A DNA stretch of 46,291 bases. It comes from Sporobacter termitidis (lineage in GTDB: Bacteria > Bacillota > Clostridia > Oscillospirales > Oscillospiraceae). Under the pieces are notes generated by a model. It was not told the DNA's origin. It worked only from the letters and a program-made list of their open reading frames with translations, and did no database searches. Position 1 is the first letter of the stretch. Each line of letters starts with the position of its first letter. Shown here in pieces: positions 27,152 to 35,955 of this stretch. Location: positions 1 through 46,291 of the forward strand of contig JAJUHI010000002.1 in assembly GCA_029267955.1 (NCBI GenBank), written 5' to 3'. The translations under genes and the position numbers were made by a program.

Positions 27152-28588
27152 ATGGCAAAGGAAAAAAAGGTACAGCAGATCACCGATATGGACGTTGATT
27201 TTGCCCAGTGGTTTACCGATGTGGTAACGAAAGCCGAGCTCATCGATTACGCCGGTGTCAAGGGCTTTTTTATCCTGCGACCTTACGCCTTTGCCATCTG
27301 GGAGAACATCCAGTCCATCCTGGACAAGCGTTTTAAGGACCTCGGGCATGAAAACGTGTCGATGCCCGTCCTCATCCCCGAGAGCCTCCTCCAGAAGGAA
27401 AAGGACCATGTGGAGGGCTTTGCGCCCGAGGTGGCCTGGGTCACCCACGGCGGCTCGGAGGAGCTCAGCGAGCGGCTGTGCGTCCGCCCCACCTCCGAAA
27501 CGCTGTTTTGCGACCACTGGAGCCACGTCCTGCGCTCCTGGCGCGACCTGCCGATGCTGTACAACCAGTGGTGCAGCGTGGTGCGCTGGGAGAAAACCAC
27601 GCGCCCCTTCCTCCGGGGCCGGGAGTTCCACTGGCAGGAAGGCCACACCCTGCACGCCACGCGGGAAGAGGCCGAGTTTGAGACCCAGCAGATGCTCAAC
27701 GTCTACGCCGATTTCTGCGAGAACAGCCTGGCGATGCCGGTTATTAAGGGCCAGAAGACGGAGAAGGAGAAATTCGCCGGCGCCGTGGCCACCTACACCG
27801 TGGAGTGCATGATGCACGACAAGAAAGCGCTGCAGGGCGGCACGTCCCATTATTTCGGAGACGGCTTTGCCCGGGCCTTCAATATTCAGTTTACCGACAA
27901 GGACAACAAGCTGGCCTATCCGCACCAGACCTCCTGGGGTATGTCCACGCGGATCATCGGCGGCATCATTATGACCCACGGCGACAACTCCGGCCTGGTG
28001 CTGCCGCCCAAAATCGCCCCCATCCAGGTGATGGTCATCCCCATCGCCATGCACAAGGAGGGCGTCCTTGAAAAGGCCGCCGAGCTGGTGTCGCGGCTCA
28101 AGGTCGCGGGCATACGTGTTAAGAGCGACGTCTCCGACCAGAGCCCGGGCTGGAAGTTTGCCGAATATGAGATGAAGGGCATCCCCCTGCGCATTGAGAT
28201 CGGCCCCAAGGATATCGAAGCCGGCCAGTGCATGGCCGTCCGCCGGGACAACGGCGAAAAAATCCCCGTCAGCCTGGACAGCCTTGAAAAGAGAATCCCC
28301 GAGCTATTAGAGGAGGTCCATCAGGGGCTCTACCTTAAAGCGAAGAAGAACCTGACCGAGAACACCCGCCCGGCCAAAACGGTCGAGGAGGTCAAGAGCA
28401 TCATCGCGGAGAAGGGCGGCTTTGTCAAAACCATGTGGTGCCGGGACCTGGAATGCGAGATGAAAATGAAAGAGCAGGCGGGCGTCACCTCCCGCTGCAT
28501 GCCCTTTGAGCAGGAAACCATCGCCGACACCTGCGTGTGCTGCGGCAAGCCGGCGGACACCATGGTCATCTGGGGCGTGGCTTATTGA
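27152..28588 (+). CDS. proS: Prolyl-tRNA synthetase, archaeal/eukaryal type
   Basis: 478 residues from the ATG at 27152; AAGGAG is upstream. It charges tRNA-Pro. Class II motifs are visible: motif 2 in [22 protein letters not shown] and motif 3 in [28 protein letters not shown]. The anticodon-binding domain follows, then a C-terminal zinc-like domain with several cysteines (CRDLECEMK ... DTCVCCGKP). The bacterial editing insertion is absent, so this is the short type found in archaea, eukaryotes and some Firmicutes. The start at 27152 places [20 protein letters not shown] at the N-terminus, as in relatives. Confidence 0.96.
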   Translation: MAKEKKVQQITDMDVDFAQWFTDVVTKAELIDYAGVKGFFILRPYAFAIWENIQSILDKRFKDLGHENVSMPVLIPESLLQKEKDHVEGFAPEVAWVTHGGSEELSERLCVRPTSETLFCDHWSHVLRSWRDLPMLYNQWCSVVRWEKTTRPFLRGREFHWQEGHTLHATREEAEFETQQMLNVYADFCENSLAMPVIKGQKTEKEKFAGAVATYTVECMMHDKKALQGGTSHYFGDGFARAFNIQFTDKDNKLAYPHQTSWGMSTRIIGGIIMTHGDNSGLVLPPKIAPIQVMVIPIAMHKEGVLEKAAELVSRLKVAGIRVKSDVSDQSPGWKFAEYEMKGIPLRIEIGPKDIEAGQCMAVRRDNGEKIPVSLDSLEKRIPELLEEVHQGLYLKAKKNLTENTRPAKTVEEVKSIIAEKGGFVKTMWCRDLECEMKMKEQAGVTSRCMPFEQETIADTCVCCGKPADTMVIWGVAY

Positions 28589-28600
28589 CCGATATATCAC

Positions 28601-28639
28601 CCGGGGAGACGGCGTATCCGCGCCGCCTCCCCGGTTTTT
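28601..28639 (+). terminator. Terminator after proS
   Basis: A 14-base stem with one mismatch (28601-28614 against 28621-28634) and a six-base loop is followed by TTTTT. Confidence 0.85.
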
Positions 28640-28663
28640 GCAGCCCCACCGTTTTTATTTATG

Positions 28664-28692
28664 TTGAAAAATCGGGATTTTTGTTATAAAAT
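28664..28692 (+). promoter_or_regulatory. Sigma-A promoter of the riboswitch-controlled gene
   Basis: TTGAAA (28664-28669), 17 bases, then TAAAAT (28687-28692); each hexamer is 5/6 to consensus. Transcription should begin near 28699, about 30 bases before the aptamer. Confidence 0.7.
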
Positions 28693-28726
28693 ATGGTTTA
28701 TCCATATTGAATCCATATTAAACACT

Positions 28727-28842
28727 GCTCCGATAATGGCAAACCCGGCGAAAGCCGGGGACGCAAAACCACGGGTCTAAAGATAAAGCGACTGGGCGCA
28801 CAGTTATATCGCTTATTCCATGACGGCCGGGCTGCCGAAGAG
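28727..28842 (+). ncRNA. GEMM-I type c-di-GMP riboswitch aptamer
   Basis: The conserved GEMM-I core is visible. GGCAAACC is followed by a short stem capped by the GNRA loop CGAAA, then GGGACGCAAA, then a CC-ACG-GG stem and CTAA. Near the 3' end is GGCCGGGCTGCCGAA, the second conserved block. A variable arm (AAGCGA ... TCGCTT, 28776-28816) lies between. The base I align to ligand-contact position 20 is G, which favours c-di-GMP over cGAMP; that alignment is by memory. The downstream stem and T-run (28843-28891) form a terminator-type expression platform. Confidence 0.85.
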
Positions 28843-28891
28843 GCCGCTAGCGCATTTGGCTGTGTGCCTTTTACAGGCATGCGGCTTTTTT
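28843..28891 (+). terminator. Riboswitch expression platform (terminator)
   Basis: GCCGC (28843-28847) pairs with GCGGC (28881-28885), with an inner TGCC/GGCA stem, followed by TTTTTT. It begins directly after the aptamer and ends 30 bases before the start codon, so ligand binding could decide read-through. Confidence 0.7.
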
Positions 28892-28921
28892 CTGCGCGGC
28901 CATGTCGGCAGGGAGGTTCAC

Positions 28922-30205
28922 ATGATTAATCTCAGCGTCATCAAAAACATCAAACGCCTTAAAAAATGCGCGGCCGGGACGGTGATCACCGGCACCGGCA
29001 GCAAACATATCCTTTTTGTCGTCATCAAGGGCGAAATCGGCGTTTACACCGATTACAAGTTCCCGAGCAGCACAAAGACCGCGGCGCTGGGCCCCGGCGA
29101 CCTGTTCGTGGACTCGGCCCTGCTGCAGGACAAAAAGACGTCGTATACAACCGTCGCCCAGAGCGAGTCCATTATCCTGCCAATCGACAAGCAGAACGCG
29201 CTGGAGTTTATGCAGGAGGAGCCGGCGTTGGCCCTTGAGCTGCTCAAGGAGCTGTCCGCCCGGTATGACAGCATCGGCGCCGCTTACAAGGCGCTCACCG
29301 GGCAGTACTATCAGCACAGCGCCCAGCCGTCAGACAACGGCGTGCCGGCGGCGTCTGAAAATGGCGGCGCGGCGGCGCCCGAACCGGCGCCCCAGCCGCC
29401 AAGCGGCGTTGCAGGCAAAACAAGCGGCGCTTTAAAGGCTGCCGCCGCAAACGAAACCGCCGGCGCGCCCCAGGTTGCCGGCCTGTTCCCCGAAGGGCAC
29501 GGCCTGTACAGCTTAAAGCTCTGCGACCCGGAATCCCCGTACCTGATGACCAAGTCGTTTACCTGCCCCGTATGCGGCGGCAGTTTTACCGCTTCCGTGG
29601 TGCGGTCGTCAAAGCTTGTCGTCACGGCCACCGACCCGGATCTCCGGAATTACTACAAGGATATTGAGCCGCTTTACTATGAGGTGGTCACCTGCCCCCA
29701 CTGCCTGTACAGCGCGTTGCAGGACGTTTTTGACAAGCCGGACAAAAAGCGGCCGGCCATCCGGGAGGCGATGGAGGCCGTCAGAAACGGGGTGCAGATA
29801 CCCCTCGGCCCCGATAAAACCACCGAAACGGTGTTCGCGGGATATTATCTGGCTCTTCACTGCGCGCCGGTCAGTTTTGACAACCACCGGCTTCACATGG
29901 GCAGGCTGCTGTACAAGCTCAGCCGCGTTTACCGTGACGCCGGGGATGAAGCCATGGAAAAAAGTACCGCCGGCCAGGCTCTGGAGCATTTTCTTCACGT
30001 CTATTCCACGACCAGCATGCCCCAAAGCCAGGAGCAGCAGCTCTGCATCAACATCGCCGAGCTGTATTTCAAGCAAAACGATTACAACAACGCCGTGACC
30101 TTCTTCGCGAAAGCCCGGTCCCTGCACTGCACGCCCGCCCTTAAAAACCACATCAACAACCGCATTTACGACGTGCGCACCGCAGCCACCGAAAAGCGTC
30201 AGTAA
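28922..30205 (+). CDS. cNMP-binding-like domain fused to DUF2225
   Basis: 427 residues from the ATG at 28922, with GGGAGG 5 bases upstream. Residues ~5-115 form a cyclic-nucleotide-binding-like beta-roll (LFVVIKGEIGVYTD ... LGPGDLFVDSALL). I do not see the usual Glu/Arg phosphate cassette, so the ligand is uncertain. An Ala/Pro-rich linker (about 130-185) leads to DUF2225, with two CxxC pairs (CPVC 215-218, CPHC 258-261) and a C-terminal helical TPR-like region. There is no helix-turn-helix, so it is not a Crp-type regulator. It is controlled by a c-di-GMP riboswitch, which ties it to the motile/sessile switch or envelope biology. Its exact role is unknown. Confidence 0.75.
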   Translation: MINLSVIKNIKRLKKCAAGTVITGTGSKHILFVVIKGEIGVYTDYKFPSSTKTAALGPGDLFVDSALLQDKKTSYTTVAQSESIILPIDKQNALEFMQEEPALALELLKELSARYDSIGAAYKALTGQYYQHSAQPSDNGVPAASENGGAAAPEPAPQPPSGVAGKTSGALKAAAANETAGAPQVAGLFPEGHGLYSLKLCDPESPYLMTKSFTCPVCGGSFTASVVRSSKLVVTATDPDLRNYYKDIEPLYYEVVTCPHCLYSALQDVFDKPDKKRPAIREAMEAVRNGVQIPLGPDKTTETVFAGYYLALHCAPVSFDNHRLHMGRLLYKLSRVYRDAGDEAMEKSTAGQALEHFLHVYSTTSMPQSQEQQLCINIAELYFKQNDYNNAVTFFAKARSLHCTPALKNHINNRIYDVRTAATEKRQ

Positions 30206-30222
30206 TATTTGCTTTGCATAAT

Positions 30223-30251
30223 AAAACTGCCGGTCAATCCGGCAGTTTTTT
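30223..30251. terminator. Bidirectional terminator
   Basis: AAAACTGCCGG (30223-30233), TCAAT, CCGGCAGTTTTTT (30239-30251). It serves the DUF2225 gene and the convergent nfo gene. Confidence 0.85.
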
Positions 30252-30253
30252 CA

Positions 30254-31090
30254 TCATTCTTCCTCGTACAGGCTGCGCAGCAGGCGGATCTCCCGGGCAT
30301 AGCCCTCCAGCTCGTTGGGCGTCTCCAGGTAAAAGGGCAGGTGCCGCAGCCGGGGGTGGTTGATGATTGTTTTCAGCACCTCAACGCCCAGGGAGCCGTC
30401 GCCGATTTTCTCATGCCGGTCCTTATGGCTGCCGAAGGGGTTTTTGCTGTCATTGATATGGATGGCGCGCAGGCGCTCCAATCCGATGACGCGGTCAAAC
30501 TCCGCCAGCACGCCGTCAAGATCGCCGGCGATATCATAACCGGCGTCATAGACATGGCAGGTGTCCAGGCACACGCCCAGCTTCTCCTGCAGCATCACCT
30601 TGTCGATGATCGCCCGCAGCTCCTCAAACCGGCCGCCCACCTCGGAGCCCTTGCCCGACATGGTCTCCAGCAGGACGATGGTCGTCTGGTCCGGCGACAG
30701 GACGTCGTTGAGCAGGGCGGCAATCAGGTCAATCCCCGCCTCAACGCCCTGACCCACATGACTGCCGGGGTGGAAGTTGTACATATTCCCGGGGAGATAC
30801 TCCATCCGGCGTATATCATCCGCCATAGTCTCCCGGGCAAAGGTCCGCAAATTCTCCTTCGCGGCACAGGGGTTAAGGGTGTAGGGCGCATGGGCCAGCA
30901 GGTCGGTAATCCCATTTGCACCCGCAAGCTCCAAAAACGCGGCGATGTCCTTTTCGTCAATGGCCTTTGCAGCGCCGCCGCGGGGGTTGCGCGTAAAAAA
31001 CTGAAACACGTTGGCGTCTATGGAAACCGCGCTTTTTCCCATGGCCAGATAACCGTCGGAGGCGGACAGGTGGCAGCCGATCTTCAACAT
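30254..31090 (-). CDS. nfo: Endonuclease IV (AP endonuclease)
   Basis: 278 residues, normal length. It cuts DNA at abasic sites during base excision repair using three metal ions in a TIM barrel. Typical segments are [63 protein letters not shown] and [22 protein letters not shown]; these supply the metal-binding His, Glu and Asp residues. A spaced AAAGGA precedes the ATG. An extended -10 (TGGTAAAAT, minus strand at 31127-31135) with a poor -35 may be its promoter. Confidence 0.96.
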   Translation of the reverse strand: MLKIGCHLSASDGYLAMGKSAVSIDANVFQFFTRNPRGGAAKAIDEKDIAAFLELAGANGITDLLAHAPYTLNPCAAKENLRTFARETMADDIRRMEYLPGNMYNFHPGSHVGQGVEAGIDLIAALLNDVLSPDQTTIVLLETMSGKGSEVGGRFEELRAIIDKVMLQEKLGVCLDTCHVYDAGYDIAGDLDGVLAEFDRVIGLERLRAIHINDSKNPFGSHKDRHEKIGDGSLGVEVLKTIINHPRLRHLPFYLETPNELEGYAREIRLLRSLYEEE

Positions 31091-31154
31091 TGTTTTTTTA
31101 TCCTTTCACAGCTTTTGTATACAACCATTTTACCACACCGGCGTCATAAAGTCA

Positions 31155-31183
31155 TTGTGAACATGTCCTGCCGGTGTTAAAAT
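31155..31183 (+). promoter_or_regulatory. Sigma-A promoter of the fumarase-like gene
   Basis: TTGTGA (31155-31160), 17 bases, TAAAAT (31178-31183). The gene follows after a GGAGG ribosome site. Confidence 0.6.
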
Positions 31184-31245
31184 AGGCCCATATACGTATC
31201 GGCCGGCAACATGCCGGTTTTGGACGATCTTGCCCGGAGGAACTT

Positions 31246-32088
31246 ATGAGAGAGATCACCGTTTGCGCCATTGCCGACGCTGTTGAAAGGCTGTGTATCC
31301 AGGCCGCCGTGTCACTGCCCCAGGACCTGGGCTGCCTGCTTGAAAAAGCCGAGCGGCGGGAGGAATCGCCGGCCGGGAAGGCGGCGCTTCACGATATCGT
31401 GGAAAACTTCAGGCTGGCAAAGGAAACAGGGCTGCCCATCTGTCAGGATACCGGGATGGCCGTTGTGTTTGCCGATATCGGCCAGGAGGTTCACATCACC
31501 GGCGGCCTGTTTGAGGACGCGGTCAACGAGGGCGTCCGTCGGGGCTACGACAAGGGCTATCTGCGCAAATCCGTGGTGGCCGACCCGCTGCGCCGGGTGA
31601 ATACGGAGGATAACACCCCCGCCATCCTGCACGTGCGTTTGGTCGCCGGGGACCGGCTTTCCCTCACCGTTGCGCCGAAGGGCTTCGGCAGCGAGAATAT
31701 GAGCGTCATGCGCCTGTTTTTGCCCTCCGACGGCGCGGCGGCCATCGAGGATTTTATCGTCGGGGCCGTTGAAAACGCCGGGTCAAACCCCTGCCCGCCG
31801 GTCGTCCTGGGCGTCGGCCTCGGCGGGACGGTGGAGCAGGCGGCGCTGCTGTCAAAACGGGCGCTGCTGCGCAAGGCGGGCACGGCCAATCCGGAGGCAT
31901 TTTACGCCGATATGGAGGCGCGCCTGCTGGAGAAAATCAACCGGCTCGGCATCGGGCCCCAGGGCTTCGGCGGGCGGACCACAGCCCTTGCCGTCCATGT
32001 GGAGGTTTATCCGACCCACATTGCCGGCCTGCCCTGCGTTGTCAGCATCGGCTGCCACGCCACGCGCCATGCCGCCTGTGTTTTATAA
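31246..32088 (+). CDS. Class I fumarate hydratase (or L-tartrate dehydratase) alpha subunit
   Basis: 280 residues. It matches the N-terminal, [4Fe-4S]-binding half of class I fumarases: GLPICQDTGMAVVF with one cluster Cys, then GSNPCPPVVLGVGLGG with the second, and a late Cys near CHATRHA. Together with a beta subunit, such proteins hydrate fumarate to malate or dehydrate tartrate. The partner beta gene normally follows at once, but here hpf comes next after 120 bases. Either beta is elsewhere or this is a relic or a distinct use. The ATG has GGAGG close upstream. Confidence 0.88.
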   Translation: MREITVCAIADAVERLCIQAAVSLPQDLGCLLEKAERREESPAGKAALHDIVENFRLAKETGLPICQDTGMAVVFADIGQEVHITGGLFEDAVNEGVRRGYDKGYLRKSVVADPLRRVNTEDNTPAILHVRLVAGDRLSLTVAPKGFGSENMSVMRLFLPSDGAAAIEDFIVGAVENAGSNPCPPVVLGVGLGGTVEQAALLSKRALLRKAGTANPEAFYADMEARLLEKINRLGIGPQGFGGRTTALAVHVEVYPTHIAGLPCVVSIGCHATRHAACVL

Positions 32089-32141
32089 TTGCTAAATGCC
32101 TCATGAAATCTCCGTTTCCTGTATCATAGCAAGGCAAACTG

Positions 32142-32150
32142 TGGTATAAT
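32142..32150 (+). promoter_or_regulatory. Extended -10 promoter of hpf
   Basis: TGGTATAAT at 32142-32150 is a perfect extended -10. No good -35 is seen at the right distance. It lies about 62 bases before the start codon. Confidence 0.5.
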
Positions 32151-32211
32151 CAAAGCGTAGATACAACCCCCGCACCGCTGCCCGAAATACAATAAAAAGG
32201 AGATGACTCGA

Positions 32212-32751
32212 ATGAAATTCACGTTCACTGAAAAGAAGGTTCAGGTTTCAGATGAGCTGCGTGAATACGCACAGAAAAAAATCGGCAAACTGGACCGCTT
32301 CTTTAAAATCGAGTCGGAGGCATTTGTCACCTTTGCCATCGAGCGCGGCCGCCATAAGGCCGAGGTTACCTTAAACAACAACGGCATCTTCTTCCGTGTC
32401 ACCGAGACGACGAGCGACATGTACGCCTCAATAGATTCCGCCGTCGCCGCCATCGAGCGCCAGATCCGCAAGCACAAGTCACGGCTTTCCAAGCGCCTGC
32501 GCGACGGCGCCCTGGAGCGCGAGGCCGCGCCCGCCGTCTCTTATCCGCCCGAGGACGACGAGCAGGATTTCAACATTATCCGGACAAAGAGCTTTTCCAT
32601 CAAGCCCATGTCGCCGGAGGAGGCCATCCTCCAGATGAATCTGCTGGATCATGAGTTCTTCGTCTTCAGAAACCATGAAAAGCTGGACGCTTTTTCCGTG
32701 GTTTACAGGCGCAAGGACGGCGGTTACGGGCTGATAGAGAGTACGGACTGA
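32212..32751 (+). CDS. hpf: Ribosome hibernation-promoting factor, long form
   Basis: 179 residues from the ATG at 32212, with AAGGAG 9 bases upstream. The N-terminal domain (KFTFTEKKVQVSDELREYAQKKIGKLDRFF ... VTLNNNGIFFRVTETTSDMYASID) binds the decoding region of idle 30S subunits. The C-terminal dimerisation domain (IIRTKSFSIKPMSPEEAILQMNLLDHEFFVFRN) couples two ribosomes into 100S particles. Both domains in one chain is the Firmicute long form. Confidence 0.95.
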   Translation: MKFTFTEKKVQVSDELREYAQKKIGKLDRFFKIESEAFVTFAIERGRHKAEVTLNNNGIFFRVTETTSDMYASIDSAVAAIERQIRKHKSRLSKRLRDGALEREAAPAVSYPPEDDEQDFNIIRTKSFSIKPMSPEEAILQMNLLDHEFFVFRNHEKLDAFSVVYRRKDGGYGLIESTD

Positions 32752-32797
32752 TCTAAAAAAAGTGCCGGCGATAAAACAGCGCCGGATATGGACCAAA

Positions 32798-32839
32798 AAC
32801 GGAACGGGGTTGCGGCTACTTGCCGCGCCCCGTTCCGTT
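32798..32839. terminator. Bidirectional terminator between hpf and spoVT
   Basis: AACGGAACGGGG (32798-32809) pairs with CCCCGTTCCGTT (32828-32839), with an inner CGGC/GCCG stem. Confidence 0.75.
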
Positions 32840-32857
32840 TGTTACGGCGTATAAAGG

Positions 32858-33397
32858 TCAGCTCTCCATTTGTTTGCCGAGGAAGCCGGCGACCGTTTGG
32901 GCCAGCTTGTATTCCACCTCGCCGAGAACCTTGTCGCCCTCGGAGAAGAAGATGACGCAGCCCATCACATCCCCTTCGGAGATAATCGGCGCGGCTGTCT
33001 CGATGATATATTTATCGCTCGTATCCAAAACGGGCAGCCCCTTCTCGCCGCTCTTGCGCTGATAGAGGCGCCGTGCCTCCATCAGCTGTTCCAGATCATT
33101 GGAGATGTGTTTGTCCGCCAGTTCCCTTTTCGGGATGCCGCTCACAGATATATACGTGTCGCGGTCGGCCACGGCCGCACAGCAGCCTGCCGTCTTGAAC
33201 AGCGTCTCGCAGATTTGATTGGCGCTTTCCGACCATTCACCCATCGGCGAGTATTTTTTAAATATGACTTCGCCGTCTTTCTCGGTATATATCTCCAGCG
33301 GGTCGCCCTCGCGGATACGCATGGTGCGGCGGATCTCTTTTGGAATAACAACGCGCCCAAGATCGTCGATTCGGCGTACGATTCCGGTTGCTTTCAT
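32858..33397 (-). CDS. spoVT: Stage V sporulation protein T
   Basis: 179 residues from the ATG at 33397, with GGGAGG 8 bases upstream. The N-terminal AbrB swapped-hairpin DNA-binding domain (MKATGIVRRIDDLGRVVIPKEIRRTMRIREGD) is followed by a GAF-like domain (about 55-175) that responds to an unknown signal. SpoVT tunes sigma-G genes in the forespore. A sigma-G promoter is visible upstream, as in Bacillus. Confidence 0.96.
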   Translation of the reverse strand: MKATGIVRRIDDLGRVVIPKEIRRTMRIREGDPLEIYTEKDGEVIFKKYSPMGEWSESANQICETLFKTAGCCAAVADRDTYISVSGIPKRELADKHISNDLEQLMEARRLYQRKSGEKGLPVLDTSDKYIIETAAPIISEGDVMGCVIFFSEGDKVLGEVEYKLAQTVAGFLGKQMES

Positions 33398-33426
33398 GTC
33401 TTTGACCCTCCCTTGTTTTACAGCAT

Positions 33427-33455
33427 TAGTATCCACAGTATTATTCTGTCTATGC
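33427..33455 (-). promoter_or_regulatory. Sigma-G type promoter of spoVT
   Basis: On the minus strand GCATA (33451-33455), 17 bases, GATACTA (33427-33433). It fits gHATR-N17-cATWHTA except for the first base of the -10. Confidence 0.6.
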
Positions 33456-33684
33456 AGCCCCAGATGCGTTGCCTCATATTACCAAGGCTGTGAAAAAGAC
33501 AAACTCGTCCCCTTCCGATATAAAAAATGTCGCCAATAAAATGGGCCGTCCGGGATCGGAAAATCGGGTCATACCGGCCCGGCGCGAGCCTCAATATCAT
33601 GTAGCCCCCGTCATATGCCGTCGTATTTAATCAGTATCATGAAAAATGTTGATAATATGCGTGATATTTTAGAGATTCCAGTCG

Positions 33685-33713
33685 TTGTTTCCGGGAAAAA
33701 ATTATAATATAAT
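33685..33713 (+). promoter_or_regulatory. Sigma-A promoter of the Na/Pi cotransporter gene
   Basis: TTGTTT (33685-33690), 17 bases, perfect TATAAT (33708-33713). The 33398-33762 gap otherwise holds only the spoVT promoter. Confidence 0.6.
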
Positions 33714-33762
33714 GTCCTGGGTCATAATATAGCAGTTAAATCTTCAAGTCCGGGGGACATAT

Positions 33763-35379
33763 ATGAGCTTATTGATGGTTTTTTCCTTACTTGGCGGTCT
33801 CGGCCTGTTTCTGTACGGCATGAAAATGATGTCGGACGGCCTTGAAAACCTGGCCGGAGACAGGATGCGCCGCGTCCTGGAGCTTCTGACAAGTAAGCGG
33901 CTGGCGGCCGTGGGCGTCGGCGTCGGCGTGACGGCAATCATACAGAGCTCCTCGGCCACAACGGTCATGGTGGTCGGCTTTGTCAACGCGGGCCTCATGT
34001 CGCTGCTGCAGGCAACCGGCGTCATCATGGGCGCCAACATCGGTACAACCATCACCGCGCAGCTGATTGCCTTTAACCTGGCGGATATCGCCCCGTTCAT
34101 CCTGTTTATCGGCATGATCATGGCAATGTTTCTCAAGAGGCGGAGAATCGTCCGGCTCGGCGAGATTATCCTGGGCTTCGGCATGCTGTTTGTGGGTCTG
34201 ACGCTCATGTCCGACGCGATGACGCCCCTGCAGGATAACGAAGCTTTCCGTAATTTCCTCGTCAATTTTAAAAGCCCGCTTATAGGCGTTTTGGTCGGCG
34301 CCGTCTTCACGGCGATCATCCAAAGCTCCTCGGCGTCCGTTGGTATCCTCCAGGCTATGGCGGCGATGGGCCTCATCGGGCTCGACTCGGCGGTTTATGT
34401 GGTTCTGGGCCAGAACATCGGCACCTGTATCACCGCCATTCTGGCCGCCATCGGCACCAGCACCAACTCCAAGCGGACCGCAGGCATTCACCTGACGTTC
34501 AATATTATCGGCACGATCGTATACCTGATAGTCCTCTCCATCTTCCCTGTTATTGTAACCTGGCTGCAGTCCTTATCCCCGGACAGCGTTTCGCGGCAGA
34601 TTGCAAACTTCCACACGCTCTTCAACGTCTCGATCACCATTCTGCTGTTCCCCTTTGCAAAGCAGATTGTCAAGCTCATCTCCGTGATTATTCCCGAAAG
34701 GTCCCGGCCCGGGACCGCCGAGAAGCGGCTGGTCTATTTAGACGAGCGCATCGCCCAGACGCCGGCCATCGCGCTGTCCCAGACCCTCAAGGAGCTCTGC
34801 CGCATGGGCGCTATCACCCGCGACAATTTCAGCTACGCGCTGGACGCCTTCTTCAGCATGGACGAGCAGAAGGTTCAGAAGGTCATAGAAACCGAGAAAA
34901 CCGTCGACTTCCTCAGCGACAACATTACAAACTATATGATCGCCTTCAGGGGCGCGGAGCTGCCCATCGAAGACCTGAAGCAGCTGGGCAAGCTGCACCA
35001 CGTGATCATCGATATGGAGCGTATCAGCGACCGTGCTGAAAACATCGCCGAGTTCGCCATGACCCTCATCGACACCAGGGAGAAGATGACGCCCAAGGCC
35101 ATGGAAGAGCTGAAACGGATTTCGGAAAAAACCATGGAGCTTTTCACCAAGAGCCTGGAAATATTCGAAAACCGCGACGTGTCGCAGCTGGACGAGCTGG
35201 AGTCCATGAAAAAAGAGGTCGATATGATGCAGCGGGATTATACCGCTAATCATATCCAGAGGCTTCAGGAGGAGCTGTGCAGGCCCCACGCCGGCGTCGT
35301 GTTCACCAATATGCTGGCGTCCCTTGAGAGAATCGCCAGCCACTCCATCAATATCGCCTATTCCGTAGAACTCGAATAA
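33763..35379 (+). CDS. Na/Pi cotransporter family protein with PhoU-like domain
   Basis: 538 residues. Residues ~1-310 are membrane-embedded and contain the inverted-repeat signature QSSSATT (about residue 62) and QSSSASV (about 188), typical of the NptA/PNaS phosphate transporters. The C-terminal half (about 340-535) is helical and PhoU-like, with ERISDRAENIAEFA and ERIASHSINIAYSVE. It probably imports phosphate with sodium, with the PhoU-like tail sensing or gating. The gene stands alone between terminators. Confidence 0.93.
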   Translation: MSLLMVFSLLGGLGLFLYGMKMMSDGLENLAGDRMRRVLELLTSKRLAAVGVGVGVTAIIQSSSATTVMVVGFVNAGLMSLLQATGVIMGANIGTTITAQLIAFNLADIAPFILFIGMIMAMFLKRRRIVRLGEIILGFGMLFVGLTLMSDAMTPLQDNEAFRNFLVNFKSPLIGVLVGAVFTAIIQSSSASVGILQAMAAMGLIGLDSAVYVVLGQNIGTCITAILAAIGTSTNSKRTAGIHLTFNIIGTIVYLIVLSIFPVIVTWLQSLSPDSVSRQIANFHTLFNVSITILLFPFAKQIVKLISVIIPERSRPGTAEKRLVYLDERIAQTPAIALSQTLKELCRMGAITRDNFSYALDAFFSMDEQKVQKVIETEKTVDFLSDNITNYMIAFRGAELPIEDLKQLGKLHHVIIDMERISDRAENIAEFAMTLIDTREKMTPKAMEELKRISEKTMELFTKSLEIFENRDVSQLDELESMKKEVDMMQRDYTANHIQRLQEELCRPHAGVVFTNMLASLERIASHSINIAYSVELE

Positions 35380-35398
35380 ACCCAAACGCAGACAACTT

Positions 35399-35425
35399 AA
35401 AAGCCGGGGACGTCCCCGGCTTTTT
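35399..35425. terminator. Bidirectional terminator
   Basis: AAAAGCCGGGGA (35399-35410) pairs with TCCCCGGCTTTTT (35413-35425). It ends both the cotransporter gene and mobB. Confidence 0.9.
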
Positions 35426-35440
35426 AATTACTATTTTCCT

Positions 35441-35932
35441 TCATGACTGCCTTTTGGCCATATCCGCGAGAATGATGTCGGCAAGCGCCGATATGTCGTC
35501 AAACCCCAGGCAGGGCGTTTTTGTCTCCACGGGCACGTCGGTCACGACGGCCAGGCACTCCTCCGGCGGCAGCGGCAGGGGCTGATTGTTCTCCCGCCGC
35601 ATCAGGGCAATTTTTGGCCAGGGGCCGTGCTTGTACCCTTCGGTCAGGATAATGTCCACATCCTTGACGCGGGCGATCAGCTCCTCGATGGGGACAAAGC
35701 GGTTTTCCATGATGGCGGCCTTCGTGTGGGAGGCCACCACCGTTACCTGGGCGCCGGCCTTTGTCAGGCGCCAGCTGTCCTTGCCCTCCCGGTCGATTTC
35801 AAACTCGTGGGCGTCATGCTTGATCACCGCAACGCGCAGGCCGCGCCGCCCCAGCTCGGGTATCAGCTTCTCAAGAAGCGTTGTTTTGCCCGTGTTGGAA
35901 TAGGCCACCACGGAATAAACAGGAATCGTCAT
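35441..35932 (-). CDS. mobB: Molybdopterin-guanine dinucleotide biosynthesis adaptor protein
   Basis: 163 residues. MobB is a GTP-binding helper of MobA in making the guanine dinucleotide form of the molybdenum cofactor. The P-loop is AYSNTGKTTLLEKL, with Ala where the first Gly usually sits. The family blocks VIKHDAHEFEIDREGKDSWRLTKAGA and ILTEGYKHGPWPKI follow. No other molybdenum gene is in the window. It lies 23 bases downstream of lysR. Confidence 0.9.
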   Translation of the reverse strand: MTIPVYSVVAYSNTGKTTLLEKLIPELGRRGLRVAVIKHDAHEFEIDREGKDSWRLTKAGAQVTVVASHTKAAIMENRFVPIEELIARVKDVDIILTEGYKHGPWPKIALMRRENNQPLPLPPEECLAVVTDVPVETKTPCLGFDDISALADIILADMAKRQS

Positions 35933-35955
35933 TATAAAACAACCTTTATGCGTTA

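Noticed and set aside
28843-28891. Simple terminator of proS
   Set aside because: proS already has a strong terminator at 28601-28639, and a new promoter and riboswitch lie between, so this stem belongs to the riboswitch.
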